64,000 nt of DNA. Source: Phaeovulum sp. Lineage in GTDB: Bacteria > Pseudomonadota > Alphaproteobacteria > Rhodobacterales > Rhodobacteraceae. The position numbers and the translations under genes are program-made. Of this stretch, positions 16,215 to 25,576 are shown piece by piece. The stretch is taken from assembly GCF_030684035.1 (NCBI RefSeq), contig NZ_JAUXPI010000020.1, forward strand, positions 1-64,000. Reading direction: 5' to 3'. Positions within the stretch are counted from its first letter, which is position 1. Every line of letters starts with the position of its first letter. Under the pieces are notes generated by a model. That model saw only the letters and a program-made list of their open reading frames with translations. It was not told the DNA's origin and ran no database searches.

Positions 16215-16772
16215 ATGACCCAGATGAACCGGCGCAGTCTCATTCTTGTCGGAGGCGCGAGCCTCGGCCTTGCCGCTTGCGGCAACGGCATTGGCGGATC
16301 CGGTGCCGCCGCTATCGATGCGCGTGTCGATGAGGCGCATAATTTCCTGTTGACCCGCTACCCCGGCGCTCAGGCGCTGTTGAGCAAGGCGGTGGGCGTG
16401 CTCTACATGCCGCTGATGACCGAAGCCGGGTTCTGGTTCGGTGGTGCCTTCGGGCGCGGCGCGCTGCGGGTAAACAATGTCACCGTCGATTACTACGTCG
16501 CCGCCGAAGCCAGCATCGGGCCGCAGATCGGCGTTCAGCAGTATTCGCACGCCCTCTTGTTCATGACCGAAAAGGCGCTGGCCGATTTCCGCCACGCCGA
16601 TGGCTGGGCGCTTGGGGCCGACGTGCGCTATGCCACCCCCGACGGCGGCGGCTCCATCGGTGCCGACACCACCACCACGCTGGCCCCTGTGATCGCCATG
16701 GTTTACGGGCAAAGCGGGTTGATTGTCGGGGCGTCGCTGGCGGGGATCAAATACACGCGCATCCTGCCCTGA
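16215..16772 (+). CDS. SYLF-domain (YSC84-type) lipoprotein
   Basis: This 185-residue protein begins MTQMNRRSLILVGGASLG and has the lipobox LAAC, so it is probably a lipid-anchored envelope protein. The remainder fits the bacterial SYLF/Ysc84 domain: a helical start (NFLLTRYPGAQALLSKAVGVLYMP) followed by Gly-rich strands, ending SGLIVGASLAGIKYTRI. Such domains bind lipids in eukaryotes; the bacterial role is not established. I chose ATG 16215 over an upstream in-frame start at 16164 because it gives a proper lipoprotein signal. It has its own promoter-like sequence and converges with the transglycosylase gene. Confidence 0.82.
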   Translation: MTQMNRRSLILVGGASLGLAACGNGIGGSGAAAIDARVDEAHNFLLTRYPGAQALLSKAVGVLYMPLMTEAGFWFGGAFGRGALRVNNVTVDYYVAAEASIGPQIGVQQYSHALLFMTEKALADFRHADGWALGADVRYATPDGGGSIGADTTTTLAPVIAMVYGQSGLIVGASLAGIKYTRILP

Positions 16773-16781
16773 GGCGCGCGC

Positions 16782-17378
16782 TCAGCTTCCCAGTATCGCC
16801 TTCACATAGGACTGGGTTTCCGCGTAGGGCGGAATGCCGCGATGTTCGGCCACCGCATCGGGCCCGGCGTTATAGGCGGCAAGCGCCAGACGCCAGTTGC
16901 CGAAGCGGTCGTATTGCGTGCGCAGGTAGCGCGCGCCGCCATCGAGGTTCTGCACCGGGTCGGTGGGGTCAATGCCAAGCGCCGCTGCCGTGCCGGGCAT
17001 GATCTGCGCCAGGCCGATCGCGCCCTTGGCCGAAACCGCGGCCTCGTTCCAGCCGCTTTCCTGCTGCACCAGACGCAGGAACAGCTCTTCCGGCACGCCG
17101 TGCAGGCGCGCGGCGCTGCGCGCGACCTCAAGATGCACCCCCCGGTAGGTGCCGCGCCAGCGCGGAATATCGCCGTCATCATTATCCGATTTCGGCCGCA
17201 GCCGGGCCGAGTTTTCGTATTGCCCGGAAAGGTGGCTGTCGATGAACTGGCCCTGCAAGGCAAAGGCGGCGCGGCGGCTTGCGGGCGCAGGGGTGCCAAG
17301 CCGCAACCCTTCGGCCGCCGCCGCAAGCGGCAGCAAAACCGCCAGTACCGCCAGAACGAAACCCCGCAGCGCCTGCAT
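16782..17378 (-). CDS. periplasmic lytic transglycosylase (SLT domain)
   Basis: This 198-residue enzyme cleaves peptidoglycan glycan strands. A signal peptide (MQALRGFVLAVLAVLLPLAAA) ends near residue 23. The goose-lysozyme-like SLT domain carries catalytic Glu107 in VQQESGWNE, then GAIGLAQIMPGTA and the substrate-binding AAYNAGPDAV. The region between (about 40-75) is polar and unassigned. ATG 17378 was chosen since upstream codons are Arg-rich and precede the signal peptide. It is a single gene ending 9 nt from the convergent SYLF lipoprotein gene. Confidence 0.9.
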   Translation of the reverse strand: MQALRGFVLAVLAVLLPLAAAAEGLRLGTPAPASRRAAFALQGQFIDSHLSGQYENSARLRPKSDNDDGDIPRWRGTYRGVHLEVARSAARLHGVPEELFLRLVQQESGWNEAAVSAKGAIGLAQIMPGTAAALGIDPTDPVQNLDGGARYLRTQYDRFGNWRLALAAYNAGPDAVAEHRGIPPYAETQSYVKAILGS

Positions 17379-17549
17379 TGAACCCCGCCAAAGACCGCGC
17401 CGCAGTATAGCCGCGCCGCGCGCGCCTGACCAGCGCGCGCGCGTGCCCCGGCACAAAATCGCGCATCGCGCGCGGCAGAATTCAGCTTTCCTTAACCATC
17501 ATCGGGTGGTCTAACGCGGGAAACGCGGCGGATTCGGGCGGAGGGCTTC

Positions 17550-18047
17550 ATGGCGGGTTCAGTCAACAAGGTAATTCTGATCGGCAACCTCGGGCGCGAC
17601 CCCGAAGTGCGCACCTTTCCTTCGGGTGGCAAGGTCGCGAACCTGCGCATTGCCACCTCGGAGAGCTGGCGCGACAAGCAATCGGGCGAGCGCAAGGAAA
17701 GGACCGAGTGGCATTCGGTGGCGATCTATTCCGAGCCACTGGTGCGGGTGGCCGAGCAATACCTCAAGAAGGGGTCCAAGGTCTATATCGAGGGCCAGCT
17801 TGAAACCCGCAAATGGCAAGACCAATCGGGCGCTGACCGCTACACGACCGAGGTTGCACTGCGCCCGTTCCGCAGCGAACTGACCATGCTTGACGGGCGT
17901 GGCGAGGGCGGCGGCAGCAGCAGCAGTGGCGGCGGTTACGATCAGGGCGGCTTTGGCGGCGACGACAGCGCGCCGCGTGGCGGCGCTGCCTCGGGCGGCG
18001 GCGCAGGCGGCGGGCGCGCCGATTTTGACGACGAGATTCCGTTCTGA
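17550..18047 (+). CDS. ssb: single-stranded DNA-binding protein
   Basis: This 165-residue SSB has the OB-fold start [21 protein letters not shown] and the block [13 protein letters not shown] Gly/Ser-rich linker (about 115-155) precedes the acidic C-terminal tip DFDDEIPF that binds replication and repair proteins. ATG 17550 follows GGAGGGC. It protects single-stranded DNA in replication, recombination and repair. It is separated by 81 nt from the radical SAM gene downstream. Confidence 0.97.
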   Translation: MAGSVNKVILIGNLGRDPEVRTFPSGGKVANLRIATSESWRDKQSGERKERTEWHSVAIYSEPLVRVAEQYLKKGSKVYIEGQLETRKWQDQSGADRYTTEVALRPFRSELTMLDGRGEGGGSSSSGGGYDQGGFGGDDSAPRGGAASGGGAGGGRADFDDEIPF

Positions 18048-18128
18048 GGCGGCTGCGGGGCCAGGCCGACGGGCGCGGGTGCAGCGTGGCCGCTGGCGCG
18101 GCCCTGCCTGACGCGCGCTGAGCCTGCG

Positions 18129-19184
18129 ATGCCCCGCCCCGGCGCGCGCCGCGCCCTGACCAACGTTGCGGACCTGATAGCAAGCGGCTTGGCCGCTTCG
18201 GCGGATGCGCCTGCCCTGCAACGGGTCGCCACAGATTTCCAGATCCGGATTCCACCCCAGATGGCCGCGGCTGCCGCGGGCGCTGTTGATGGCCCGGTCG
18301 CGCGGCAGTTCGTGCCAACTGCTGCCGAGCTTGTGGTTGCGGCGGGCAGCCTGCACGACCCGATCGGCGACGCGGCGCACCAGCCCGCACCGGGGCTGAC
18401 GCATCGCTACCCGGACCGGGTGATCCTGCATGTGACCCGCACCTGCGATGTCTATTGCCGGTTCTGCTTTCGCCGCGAGGTGGTCGGCGAAAGCGGACCC
18501 TTGCCGGAACCCGAGCTTGCCGCGGCGCTGGCCTATATCCGCGCGACGCCCGCGATTCGCGAAGTGATCCTGACCGGCGGCGACCCGTTGACGCTTTCGC
18601 CGCGCCGCCTTGCGGCGCTTTGCGCCCGGATCGCCGGGATTGGCCATATCGAGGTGCTGCGCATCCACAGCCGCACCCCGGTGGTGGCACCGGAACGGAC
18701 CAGCCCGGCGCTGATTGCAGTGCTGAAATCGGTGCCGGTGCTCTATCTGGTGATCCACACCAACCATGCGGACGAGTTGACCCCCGCAGCGGTTGCGGCG
18801 CTGGCGCGGCTGGCGGATGCGGGCATACCGCTTTTGTCGCAAACCGTGCTGCTGCGGCGGGTGAACGACAGTGCCGAGGCGCTGGCGGCGCTGTTTCGCG
18901 CGCTTCTGCGGCATCGGGTGAAGCCCTATTACCTGCACCACTGCGACCTTGCGCGCGGCACCGGCCATTTTCGCACCACCATTGCCGAGGGGCAGCGGAT
19001 CATGGCGGAATTGCGCGGCAGGCTTTCGGGTCTCTGCCTGCCGGGCTATGTGATCGACATTCCCGGCGGCTTTGGCAAGGTGCCGGTTCTGCCCGGCTAT
19101 GTGGAGGAAACCGGCATTCCGGGCCGCTACATGCTGCGCGATCATCAGGGGCGGCTGCACCCCTACGCCGACCCCGAAGGCTGA
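18129..19184 (+). CDS. lysine 2,3-aminomutase-family radical SAM/PLP enzyme (EpmB/KamA-like)
   Basis: This 351-residue enzyme has the radical SAM cluster motif CDVYCRFC (Cys106, Cys110, Cys113) and the PLP-binding lysine (about Lys317) in PGGFGKVPV. At this length it is closer to EpmB (about 340 residues), which makes beta-lysine for elongation factor P, than to clostridial lysine aminomutase (about 415). No efp or epmA gene lies in the window, so the substrate and target are uncertain. The ATG at 18129 has only a weak ribosome site. guaA follows 47 nt later. Confidence 0.85.
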   Translation: MPRPGARRALTNVADLIASGLAASADAPALQRVATDFQIRIPPQMAAAAAGAVDGPVARQFVPTAAELVVAAGSLHDPIGDAAHQPAPGLTHRYPDRVILHVTRTCDVYCRFCFRREVVGESGPLPEPELAAALAYIRATPAIREVILTGGDPLTLSPRRLAALCARIAGIGHIEVLRIHSRTPVVAPERTSPALIAVLKSVPVLYLVIHTNHADELTPAAVAALARLADAGIPLLSQTVLLRRVNDSAEALAALFRALLRHRVKPYYLHHCDLARGTGHFRTTIAEGQRIMAELRGRLSGLCLPGYVIDIPGGFGKVPVLPGYVEETGIPGRYMLRDHQGRLHPYADPEG

Positions 19185-19231
19185 AGCGCTCGGCCCTTGC
19201 ACGGCGGCGTTTTGCGCCCTAAAGGCTGGCC

Positions 19232-20788
<1,557 letters not shown>

Positions 20789-20789
20789 C

Positions 20790-21065
20790 ATGAGCTTTCA
20801 CCTCTCGGGCCGCCTGATCTGCGCCAGCGAGGCCGAGGCGGCGCGGGTGCGGGCGCATTTGCCCAAGCACATCCGCCTGACGCGGGCAGAGCCGGGTTGC
20901 CTCAGCTTTGCGGTGGAGCCGACCCCTGACCCGCTGATCTGGCAGATCGACGAGGCATTTACCGACCCGGCGGCCTTTGCCGCGCATCGGGCGCACACGG
21001 CGGCAAGCCTCTGGGCGCGTGAAACGGCCGGTATCCGGCGCGATTATCGCAGCTGGGAGACCTGA
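20790..21065 (+). CDS. antibiotic biosynthesis monooxygenase (ABM/YgiN-like) family protein
   Basis: This 91-residue protein has the dimeric alpha+beta-barrel pattern of ABM proteins: an N-terminal strand (SGRLICASEAEAARV), EPGCLSFAVEPT in place of the usual EPGC(L/I)xY block, and FTDPAAFAAHRAHTAA near the end. Members act as quinol or heme-type monooxygenases, or as unknown small enzymes. It is tightly coupled to guaA and ends just before an intergenic repeat. The specific reaction is unknown. Confidence 0.8.
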   Translation: MSFHLSGRLICASEAEAARVRAHLPKHIRLTRAEPGCLSFAVEPTPDPLIWQIDEAFTDPAAFAAHRAHTAASLWARETAGIRRDYRSWET

Positions 21066-21067
21066 AG

Positions 21068-21104
21068 GCGCCTCCGGCGGGGGGATATTTCGCCTGAAGC
21101 AGGC
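21068..21104 (+). repeat. dispersed intergenic repeat, short form
   Basis: CGCCTCCGGCGGGG ... ATATTTCGCCTGAAGCAGG: a small GC hairpin, ATATTT and GAAGCAG. It fills the gap between two convergent genes. Related copies are at 28327, 43915 and 59681 (plus strand) and 59721 (minus strand). Confidence 0.75.
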
Positions 21105-21566
21105 CTAAAGCGGCAGGAGCGTGGTCGATTTGATCTCTTCCATCGACAGGAGTGCCGTGACGTTGTGGATTTTCACTTCGGAAATCAGCGCCTGATAGAA
21201 CTGGTCATAGGCGCGGGCGTTGCGCACGCGGATCTTCAGGATGTAATCGATGTCGCCCGCGAGGCGGTGCGCCTCGAGCACTTCGGGGCGGGCGCGCAGC
21301 GCATTGAGGAACTTGCGCTGCCACTCGACCTCGTGTTCGCTGGTGCGGATCAGCACGAAAAAGCAGGCCTCCAGCCCCAGCGCCTCGGCATCGAGCAGCA
21401 CGGTCTGGCGACCGATCACGCCGAGATCCTTCATCTTGCGGATGCGATTCCAGACCGGGGTCTTGGAAGAGCCGACCTTGCGGGCGATTTCATCGAGCGA
21501 CTGACCGGCGTCTTCCTGAAGCTGCGCAAGAATTTTCCGATCCATCTCGTCAAGCCGGGCAGCCAT
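21105..21566 (-). CDS. Lrp/AsnC family transcriptional regulator
   Basis: This 153-residue regulator has an N-terminal winged helix-turn-helix (RLDEMDRKILAQLQEDAG; SLDEIARKVGSSKTPVWNRI, about residues 4-60) and a C-terminal RAM/AsnC effector domain ending KSTTLLPL. ATG 21566 was chosen since the upstream extension to 21623 overlaps the shared control region and is basic and unconserved. It is divergent from the sulfate-assimilation operon, the usual Rhodobacteraceae arrangement, so control of cobA-cysIH and of itself is the natural inference. The effector is probably an amino acid such as cysteine, but this is not shown by the sequence. Confidence 0.9.
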   Translation of the reverse strand: MAARLDEMDRKILAQLQEDAGQSLDEIARKVGSSKTPVWNRIRKMKDLGVIGRQTVLLDAEALGLEACFFVLIRTSEHEVEWQRKFLNALRARPEVLEAHRLAGDIDYILKIRVRNARAYDQFYQALISEVKIHNVTALLSMEEIKSTTLLPL

Positions 21567-21596
21567 TCGGATTTTCCTTCTGAAGCGAAATGCACG

Positions 21597-21666
21597 TTCC
21601 TTTGGTTGAGATATACAGAACAATGTTCCTTATCTGCAAGAGGGCATGGCGGATATGGGGAACAGT
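21597..21666. promoter_or_regulatory. divergent control region of the Lrp-type regulator and cys operon
   Basis: Repeated GTTC/GAAC half-sites occur here: GTTCC (21597-21601), the dyad GAACAATGTTC (21618-21628) and GGAACAG (21660-21666). TTGAGA (21606-21611), 18 bp and TTATCT (21630-21635) form a possible rightward promoter whose spacer contains the dyad. The arrangement suits binding by the adjacent Lrp-type regulator. Confidence 0.4.
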
Positions 21667-21686
21667 TTTCTATATTGGGGGAAAGA

Positions 21687-22469
21687 ATGAGGTGCCCGAT
21701 GCGTGATCTTCCAGCCGTTTCTGCCGCAGCACTTGTCACCTTCGCGGGGGCCGGGCCGGGGGCTGCGGACATGCTGACGCTGGCGGTGGCGCGGGCGCTT
21801 GCGGCGGCGGATGTGGTGTTGCACGACCGGCTGGTGTCGCCCGGGGTGCTGGCGCTGGCCGGGCCGCAGGCGCGCATCATCGAGACCGGCAAGCAGGGCT
21901 TCGGCCCCGCCATGGCGCAGGGCGACATTTCGGCGCTGATGCTGGCCTTCGCGCGCGCCGGTCATGCGGTGCTGCGGCTCAAGTCGGGCGACCCGGCGGT
22001 GTTCGGGCGGCTCGATGAGGAGATCGAGGCGCTGGAGGCGGCGGGGATTGGCTGGCGCATCTTGCCGGGAATTACCGCGGCCTCGGCGGCGGCGGCGGCA
22101 CTTGGGGCAAGCCTCACCCGGCGCGGGCGCAACGGCGAGCTGCGGATCGTGACCGGGCACGATATGGCGGGTTATGCCGAGCAGGATTGGCGCGCGCTGG
22201 CGCGGCCGGGCGCGGTGGCGGCAATCTACATGGGGCGGCGGGCGGCGCGGTTCGTGCAGGGGCGGCTCTTGATGCATGGTGCCGACCCCGCGACGCCGGT
22301 TGCCATTGTCGAAAACGCCTCGCGCGCCGATCAGCGGGTGATTGCGGCGCGGCTGGGCAGCCTTGTCGCCGAGCTGGCGGGCGTCGATGGCCCCGCCGTG
22401 CTGATGCTGGGGCTTGCGCCGCGCGCCGCCGAAGCCGCCGTGCCCGATCTGCGGGAGGCGCTGCGATGA
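21687..22469 (+). CDS. cobA: uroporphyrinogen-III C-methyltransferase (SUMT domain of siroheme synthase)
   Basis: This 260-residue protein methylates uroporphyrinogen III to precorrin-2, the first step to siroheme for CysI. Family motifs are FAGAGPGAADMLTLAVARAL, LKSGDPAVFGR and the SAM-binding region RILPGITAASAAAA. It lacks the N-terminal dehydrogenase/ferrochelatase half of E. coli CysG, so the last siroheme steps must be encoded elsewhere. ATG 21687 has GGGGGAAAG upstream; a second ATG at 21699 is possible. Its stop overlaps the DUF2849 start (ATGA). Confidence 0.92.
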   Translation: MRCPMRDLPAVSAAALVTFAGAGPGAADMLTLAVARALAAADVVLHDRLVSPGVLALAGPQARIIETGKQGFGPAMAQGDISALMLAFARAGHAVLRLKSGDPAVFGRLDEEIEALEAAGIGWRILPGITAASAAAAALGASLTRRGRNGELRIVTGHDMAGYAEQDWRALARPGAVAAIYMGRRAARFVQGRLLMHGADPATPVAIVENASRADQRVIAARLGSLVAELAGVDGPAVLMLGLAPRAAEAAVPDLREALR

Positions 22470-22771
22470 CCCGCGAGGTGGTGGCGAAAGTGGTGACCGG
22501 CAACGATCTGCGGCTTGGCGATGTGGTCTACCGTGCCGCCAACGGCGCATGGGTGCGCGCCCTGAGCGCGGCGGAGCTGATCGAGGATGTGGCGATTGCG
22601 GACCTGAAGCTGCTGGAGGCGATGGCGCAGCAGGGCGATGTCGTGGGGGTTTACCTTGCCGATGCGCGGCGCGGCCCGGCAGGGCCGGAGCCGGTGCATT
22701 TTCGCGAGGCTTTCCGGGCGCGCGGCCCTTCCAACTACCGGCACGGCAAGCAGGAGACACGGCATGTATGA
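22466..22771 (+). CDS. DUF2849 protein of the sulfite-reduction operon
   Basis: This 101-residue soluble protein, starting MTREVVAKVVTGNDLRLGDVV, matches DUF2849, a small family found almost only between siroheme synthase and sulfite reductase genes in alphaproteobacteria. It has no cysteines or obvious cofactor motif. It overlaps cobA by 4 nt and cysI by 8 nt, so the three are translationally coupled. A role in siroheme delivery or CysI assembly is an inference from this fixed position only. Confidence 0.85.
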   Translation: MTREVVAKVVTGNDLRLGDVVYRAANGAWVRALSAAELIEDVAIADLKLLEAMAQQGDVVGVYLADARRGPAGPEPVHFREAFRARGPSNYRHGKQETRHV

Positions 22772-24428
22772 CTACACCGATTTTGACGAGGCCTTCGTGC
22801 GCGCCCGGGTCGAGCAGTTTCGCGGGCAGGTGGCGCGGCGGCTGGATGGAGGGTTGAGCGAAGAGGAGTTTCGCCCGTTCCGCCTGATGAACGGGCTCTA
22901 TCTGCAATTGCACGCCTACATGCTGCGGGTGGCGATACCCTACGGCACGCTTTCGGGCCACCAGATGCGCGCGCTTGCCGATATTGCCGAGCGTTGGGAC
23001 AAGGGCTACGGCCATTTCACCACGCGGCAGAACATCCAGTTCAACTGGCCCAAGCTCGCGGATGTGCCCGAGATTCTTTCGGCGCTGGCCGATGTGGGCA
23101 TGCATGCGATCCAGACCAGCGGCAACTGCATTCGCAATGTCACCGCCGACCAATTCGCCGGGGCGGCAGCGGACGAGATTGAAGACCCGCGCCCGGTGGC
23201 AGAGCTGATCCGGCAATGGTCCTCCGACCATCCGGAGTTTCAGTTTCTGCCGCGCAAGTTCAAGATTGCCATTACCGGCAGCCCCAATGACCGCGCGGTG
23301 ACGCGGGCGCATGACATCGGCTTGCGGATGCTGCGGGTGGGCGGCTTACCGGGGTTCGAGGTGATCGTTGGCGGCGGGCTTGGGCGCACGCCGATGCTGG
23401 GGCAGGTTATTCGCCCGTTCTTGCCGAAAGCCGACCTGCTGCCCTATCTGGAAGCAATCGTCGCGGCCTATAACCTCGCCGGGCGGCGCGACAACAAATA
23501 CAAGGCGCGGCTGAAGATTACCGTATTCGAGGGCGGGCTGGAGGCCTTCCGCGACGCGGTGGAGGCCGAATTCGCGCGCACCCGTGCGGCGTTCAGCGGT
23601 GTTGACCAGGTGCTGCTCGCCGAGATCGAGGCGGCATTTGCACCCCCTGCCCTGCCCCTGCGCGACGCTTCGCCCTATCATTCCGCACGCACCGCCGACG
23701 CCGCGCTGCGGGCCTTTGCCGCGCAAAACGTGGCACCGCACCGGCTGCCGGGTTACGGCATTGTCACGGTCAGTCTCAAGGCGCATGGCGAAACGCCGGG
23801 CGATGCGACGGCGGCACAGATGCGCGCGCTGGCCGATCTTGCCGATGCTTACAGCGCGGGCGAATTGCGCATCAGCCACGAACAGAACGTGATTTTGCCG
23901 CATGTGGCGCTGGCCGATCTGCCCGCGCTGCACCGCCGGCTGCAAGCGGTCGGGCTTGCCAGTGCCAACGCCGGGCTGATCTCCGACATCATCGCTTGCC
24001 CCGGCATGGATTACTGCGCGCTGGCCACCGCCCGCTCGATTCCGGTCGCGCAGGAAATTGCCACGCATTTCAAGGCGCTGGGGCTGGAGGAGGAAATCGG
24101 TGCGATCAAGCTCAAGATCTCGGGCTGCATCAACGCCTGCGGCCATCACCATGTCGGGCATATCGGCATATTGGGGCTCGACCGGGCCGGGGTGGAAAAC
24201 TACCAGATCACGCTGGGGGGCGACGCCAGCGAGCGCGCGGCGATTGGCGACAAGACCGGGCCGGGCTTTGCCTATGATGAAATCGTGCCCGCCATCGAGC
24301 GGATTCTGCGCGCCTATCTGGCGCTGCGGTTGCGGCGCGAGGAAAGTTTCATCGAAACATTCCGCCGCCTTGGGCCTGCGCCCTTCAAGGCAGCGCTTTA
24401 CCGCGAGGGCGCGCGCCGTGCCGCCTGA
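22764..24428 (+). CDS. cysI: sulfite reductase, siroheme/4Fe-4S hemoprotein
   Basis: This 554-residue enzyme of the nitrite/sulfite reductase family performs the six-electron reduction of sulfite to sulfide. The siroheme-Fe4S4 ligands are in ACPGMDYC and GCINACGHHHVGH. Both ferredoxin-like repeats are present, starting with GHFTTRQNIQFNWP and SHEQNVILPHV. The setting (cobA, cysH, DUF934) favours sulfite over nitrite. No flavoprotein CysJ is nearby, so it probably takes electrons from ferredoxin, perhaps via the fpr product at the end of the operon. ATG 22764 follows CAGGAG and overlaps the DUF2849 end; the cysH start lies within its last codons. Confidence 0.93.
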   Translation: MYDYTDFDEAFVRARVEQFRGQVARRLDGGLSEEEFRPFRLMNGLYLQLHAYMLRVAIPYGTLSGHQMRALADIAERWDKGYGHFTTRQNIQFNWPKLADVPEILSALADVGMHAIQTSGNCIRNVTADQFAGAAADEIEDPRPVAELIRQWSSDHPEFQFLPRKFKIAITGSPNDRAVTRAHDIGLRMLRVGGLPGFEVIVGGGLGRTPMLGQVIRPFLPKADLLPYLEAIVAAYNLAGRRDNKYKARLKITVFEGGLEAFRDAVEAEFARTRAAFSGVDQVLLAEIEAAFAPPALPLRDASPYHSARTADAALRAFAAQNVAPHRLPGYGIVTVSLKAHGETPGDATAAQMRALADLADAYSAGELRISHEQNVILPHVALADLPALHRRLQAVGLASANAGLISDIIACPGMDYCALATARSIPVAQEIATHFKALGLEEEIGAIKLKISGCINACGHHHVGHIGILGLDRAGVENYQITLGGDASERAAIGDKTGPGFAYDEIVPAIERILRAYLALRLRREESFIETFRRLGPAPFKAALYREGARRAA

Positions 24429-25164
24429 GGGGGAAATCGGGGCGCGGGTTGCGGCGCTGAACCTTGCCTATCGCCACCACGGCGCAACGGCGGTGGTCGA
24501 GCGCGCGCTCAAGGACCCGGCAGTGGGCAATGTGGCGCTGGTCTCGTCATTCGGGGCCGAATCGGTGGTGCTGTTGCACATGGTTTCGGTGATCGCGCCG
24601 GGCACACCGGTGCTGTTCGTCGATACAAGGATGCTCTTTGCCGAAACGCTCGCCTACCAGCACGAACTGGCCGAGCGGCTGCGGCTGACCGACCTGCGCA
24701 CCATCCGCGCCGCCGAAAGCGCGCTGGCGATGGACGACCCCGACGCCACCTTGCACCGTTTCAGCACCGATGCCTGCTGCAACCTGCGCAAGGTGGTGCC
24801 GCTGGAAGGCGCGCTTGCGGGCTTTGCCGCCTGGATCACCGGGCGCAAGCGCTATCAGGGTGCGACGCGGGCGATGCTGGAGTTTTTCGAGGCGGAAACC
24901 CAGACGCGGATGAAGATCAACCCGCTGGCGCATTGGGGGCGCGAGGACGTGGAAGACTACATGATCGAAAACCGCCTGCCCCGGCACCCGCTGGTGGCAC
25001 GCGGCTTTCCCTCGATCGGTTGCGCCCCCTGCACCAGTGCGGTGCGCCCCGGCGAAGACCCGCGGGCCGGGCGCTGGCGGGGCGATGCGAAGGCGGAATG
25101 CGGTATTCATTTCATCGGCGGCAAGGTGGTGCGCGATCCGGTGTCCGAGGAGAAGGTGGCATGA
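24418..25164 (+). CDS. cysH: assimilatory adenylylsulfate (APS) reductase
   Basis: This 248-residue PAPS/APS reductase-fold enzyme reduces activated sulfate to sulfite. The PP-loop region is VSSFGAESVVLLHM. Two cysteine pairs, TDACCNLRK and SIGCAPC, are the 4Fe-4S ligands that mark APS-type rather than PAPS-type enzymes. The C-terminal catalytic Cys is in AECGIHF. It starts at GTG 24418 inside the end of cysI (11-nt overlap) and ends in the ATGA overlap with the DUF934 gene. No sulfate adenylyltransferase gene lies in the window. Confidence 0.93.
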   Translation: MPPEGEIGARVAALNLAYRHHGATAVVERALKDPAVGNVALVSSFGAESVVLLHMVSVIAPGTPVLFVDTRMLFAETLAYQHELAERLRLTDLRTIRAAESALAMDDPDATLHRFSTDACCNLRKVVPLEGALAGFAAWITGRKRYQGATRAMLEFFEAETQTRMKINPLAHWGREDVEDYMIENRLPRHPLVARGFPSIGCAPCTSAVRPGEDPRAGRWRGDAKAECGIHFIGGKVVRDPVSEEKVA

Positions 25165-25532
25165 GCGTGATCGTGCGCGATGACGGGTTTCACCCGGATG
25201 ACTGGCACGGCGCGGTCGAGGAGGTCGCCGCCGATGCGCCCGAGGCGCGACTGACGTCGCTCGCGGCAAGCGACGCGCTGCTGCGGGTGCATTTTGCCGC
25301 CTTCAGCGACGGGCGCGGGTTCACCCTGGCGCGGCGATTGCGGGCGCTTGGTTTTGGCGGGCGGCTGCGCGCGGCAGGGCCGCTTTTGCCGGATCACTAC
25401 GCGATGGCGCGGCGCTCGGGGTTCGACGAGGTCGAGATTCCGCCCGAAATTGCGGCGCGCCTGCCGGTGCAGCACTGGCTTGCCCGCGCAAATTGGCGTG
25501 AAAATGACTATCAGCGCCGGTTGCGCGGCTAA
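25161..25532 (+). CDS. DUF934 protein (sulfur assimilation operon)
   Basis: This 123-residue protein contains FTLARRLRALGFGGRLRAAGPLLPDHYAMARRSGFDEVE-type sequence (about residues 54-92), diagnostic of DUF934. The family is consistently next to cysH/cysI in proteobacteria and is sometimes labelled as an oxidoreductase subunit, but it has no cofactor motif that I can see. It is coupled to cysH by ATGA. fpr follows after 44 nt with its own ribosome site. Confidence 0.88.
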   Translation: MSVIVRDDGFHPDDWHGAVEEVAADAPEARLTSLAASDALLRVHFAAFSDGRGFTLARRLRALGFGGRLRAAGPLLPDHYAMARRSGFDEVEIPPEIAARLPVQHWLARANWRENDYQRRLRG

Positions 25533-25576
25533 AAAACGTCTTTCCGCCACAGGTTAGAATGCCTAGAAGGTATCCC

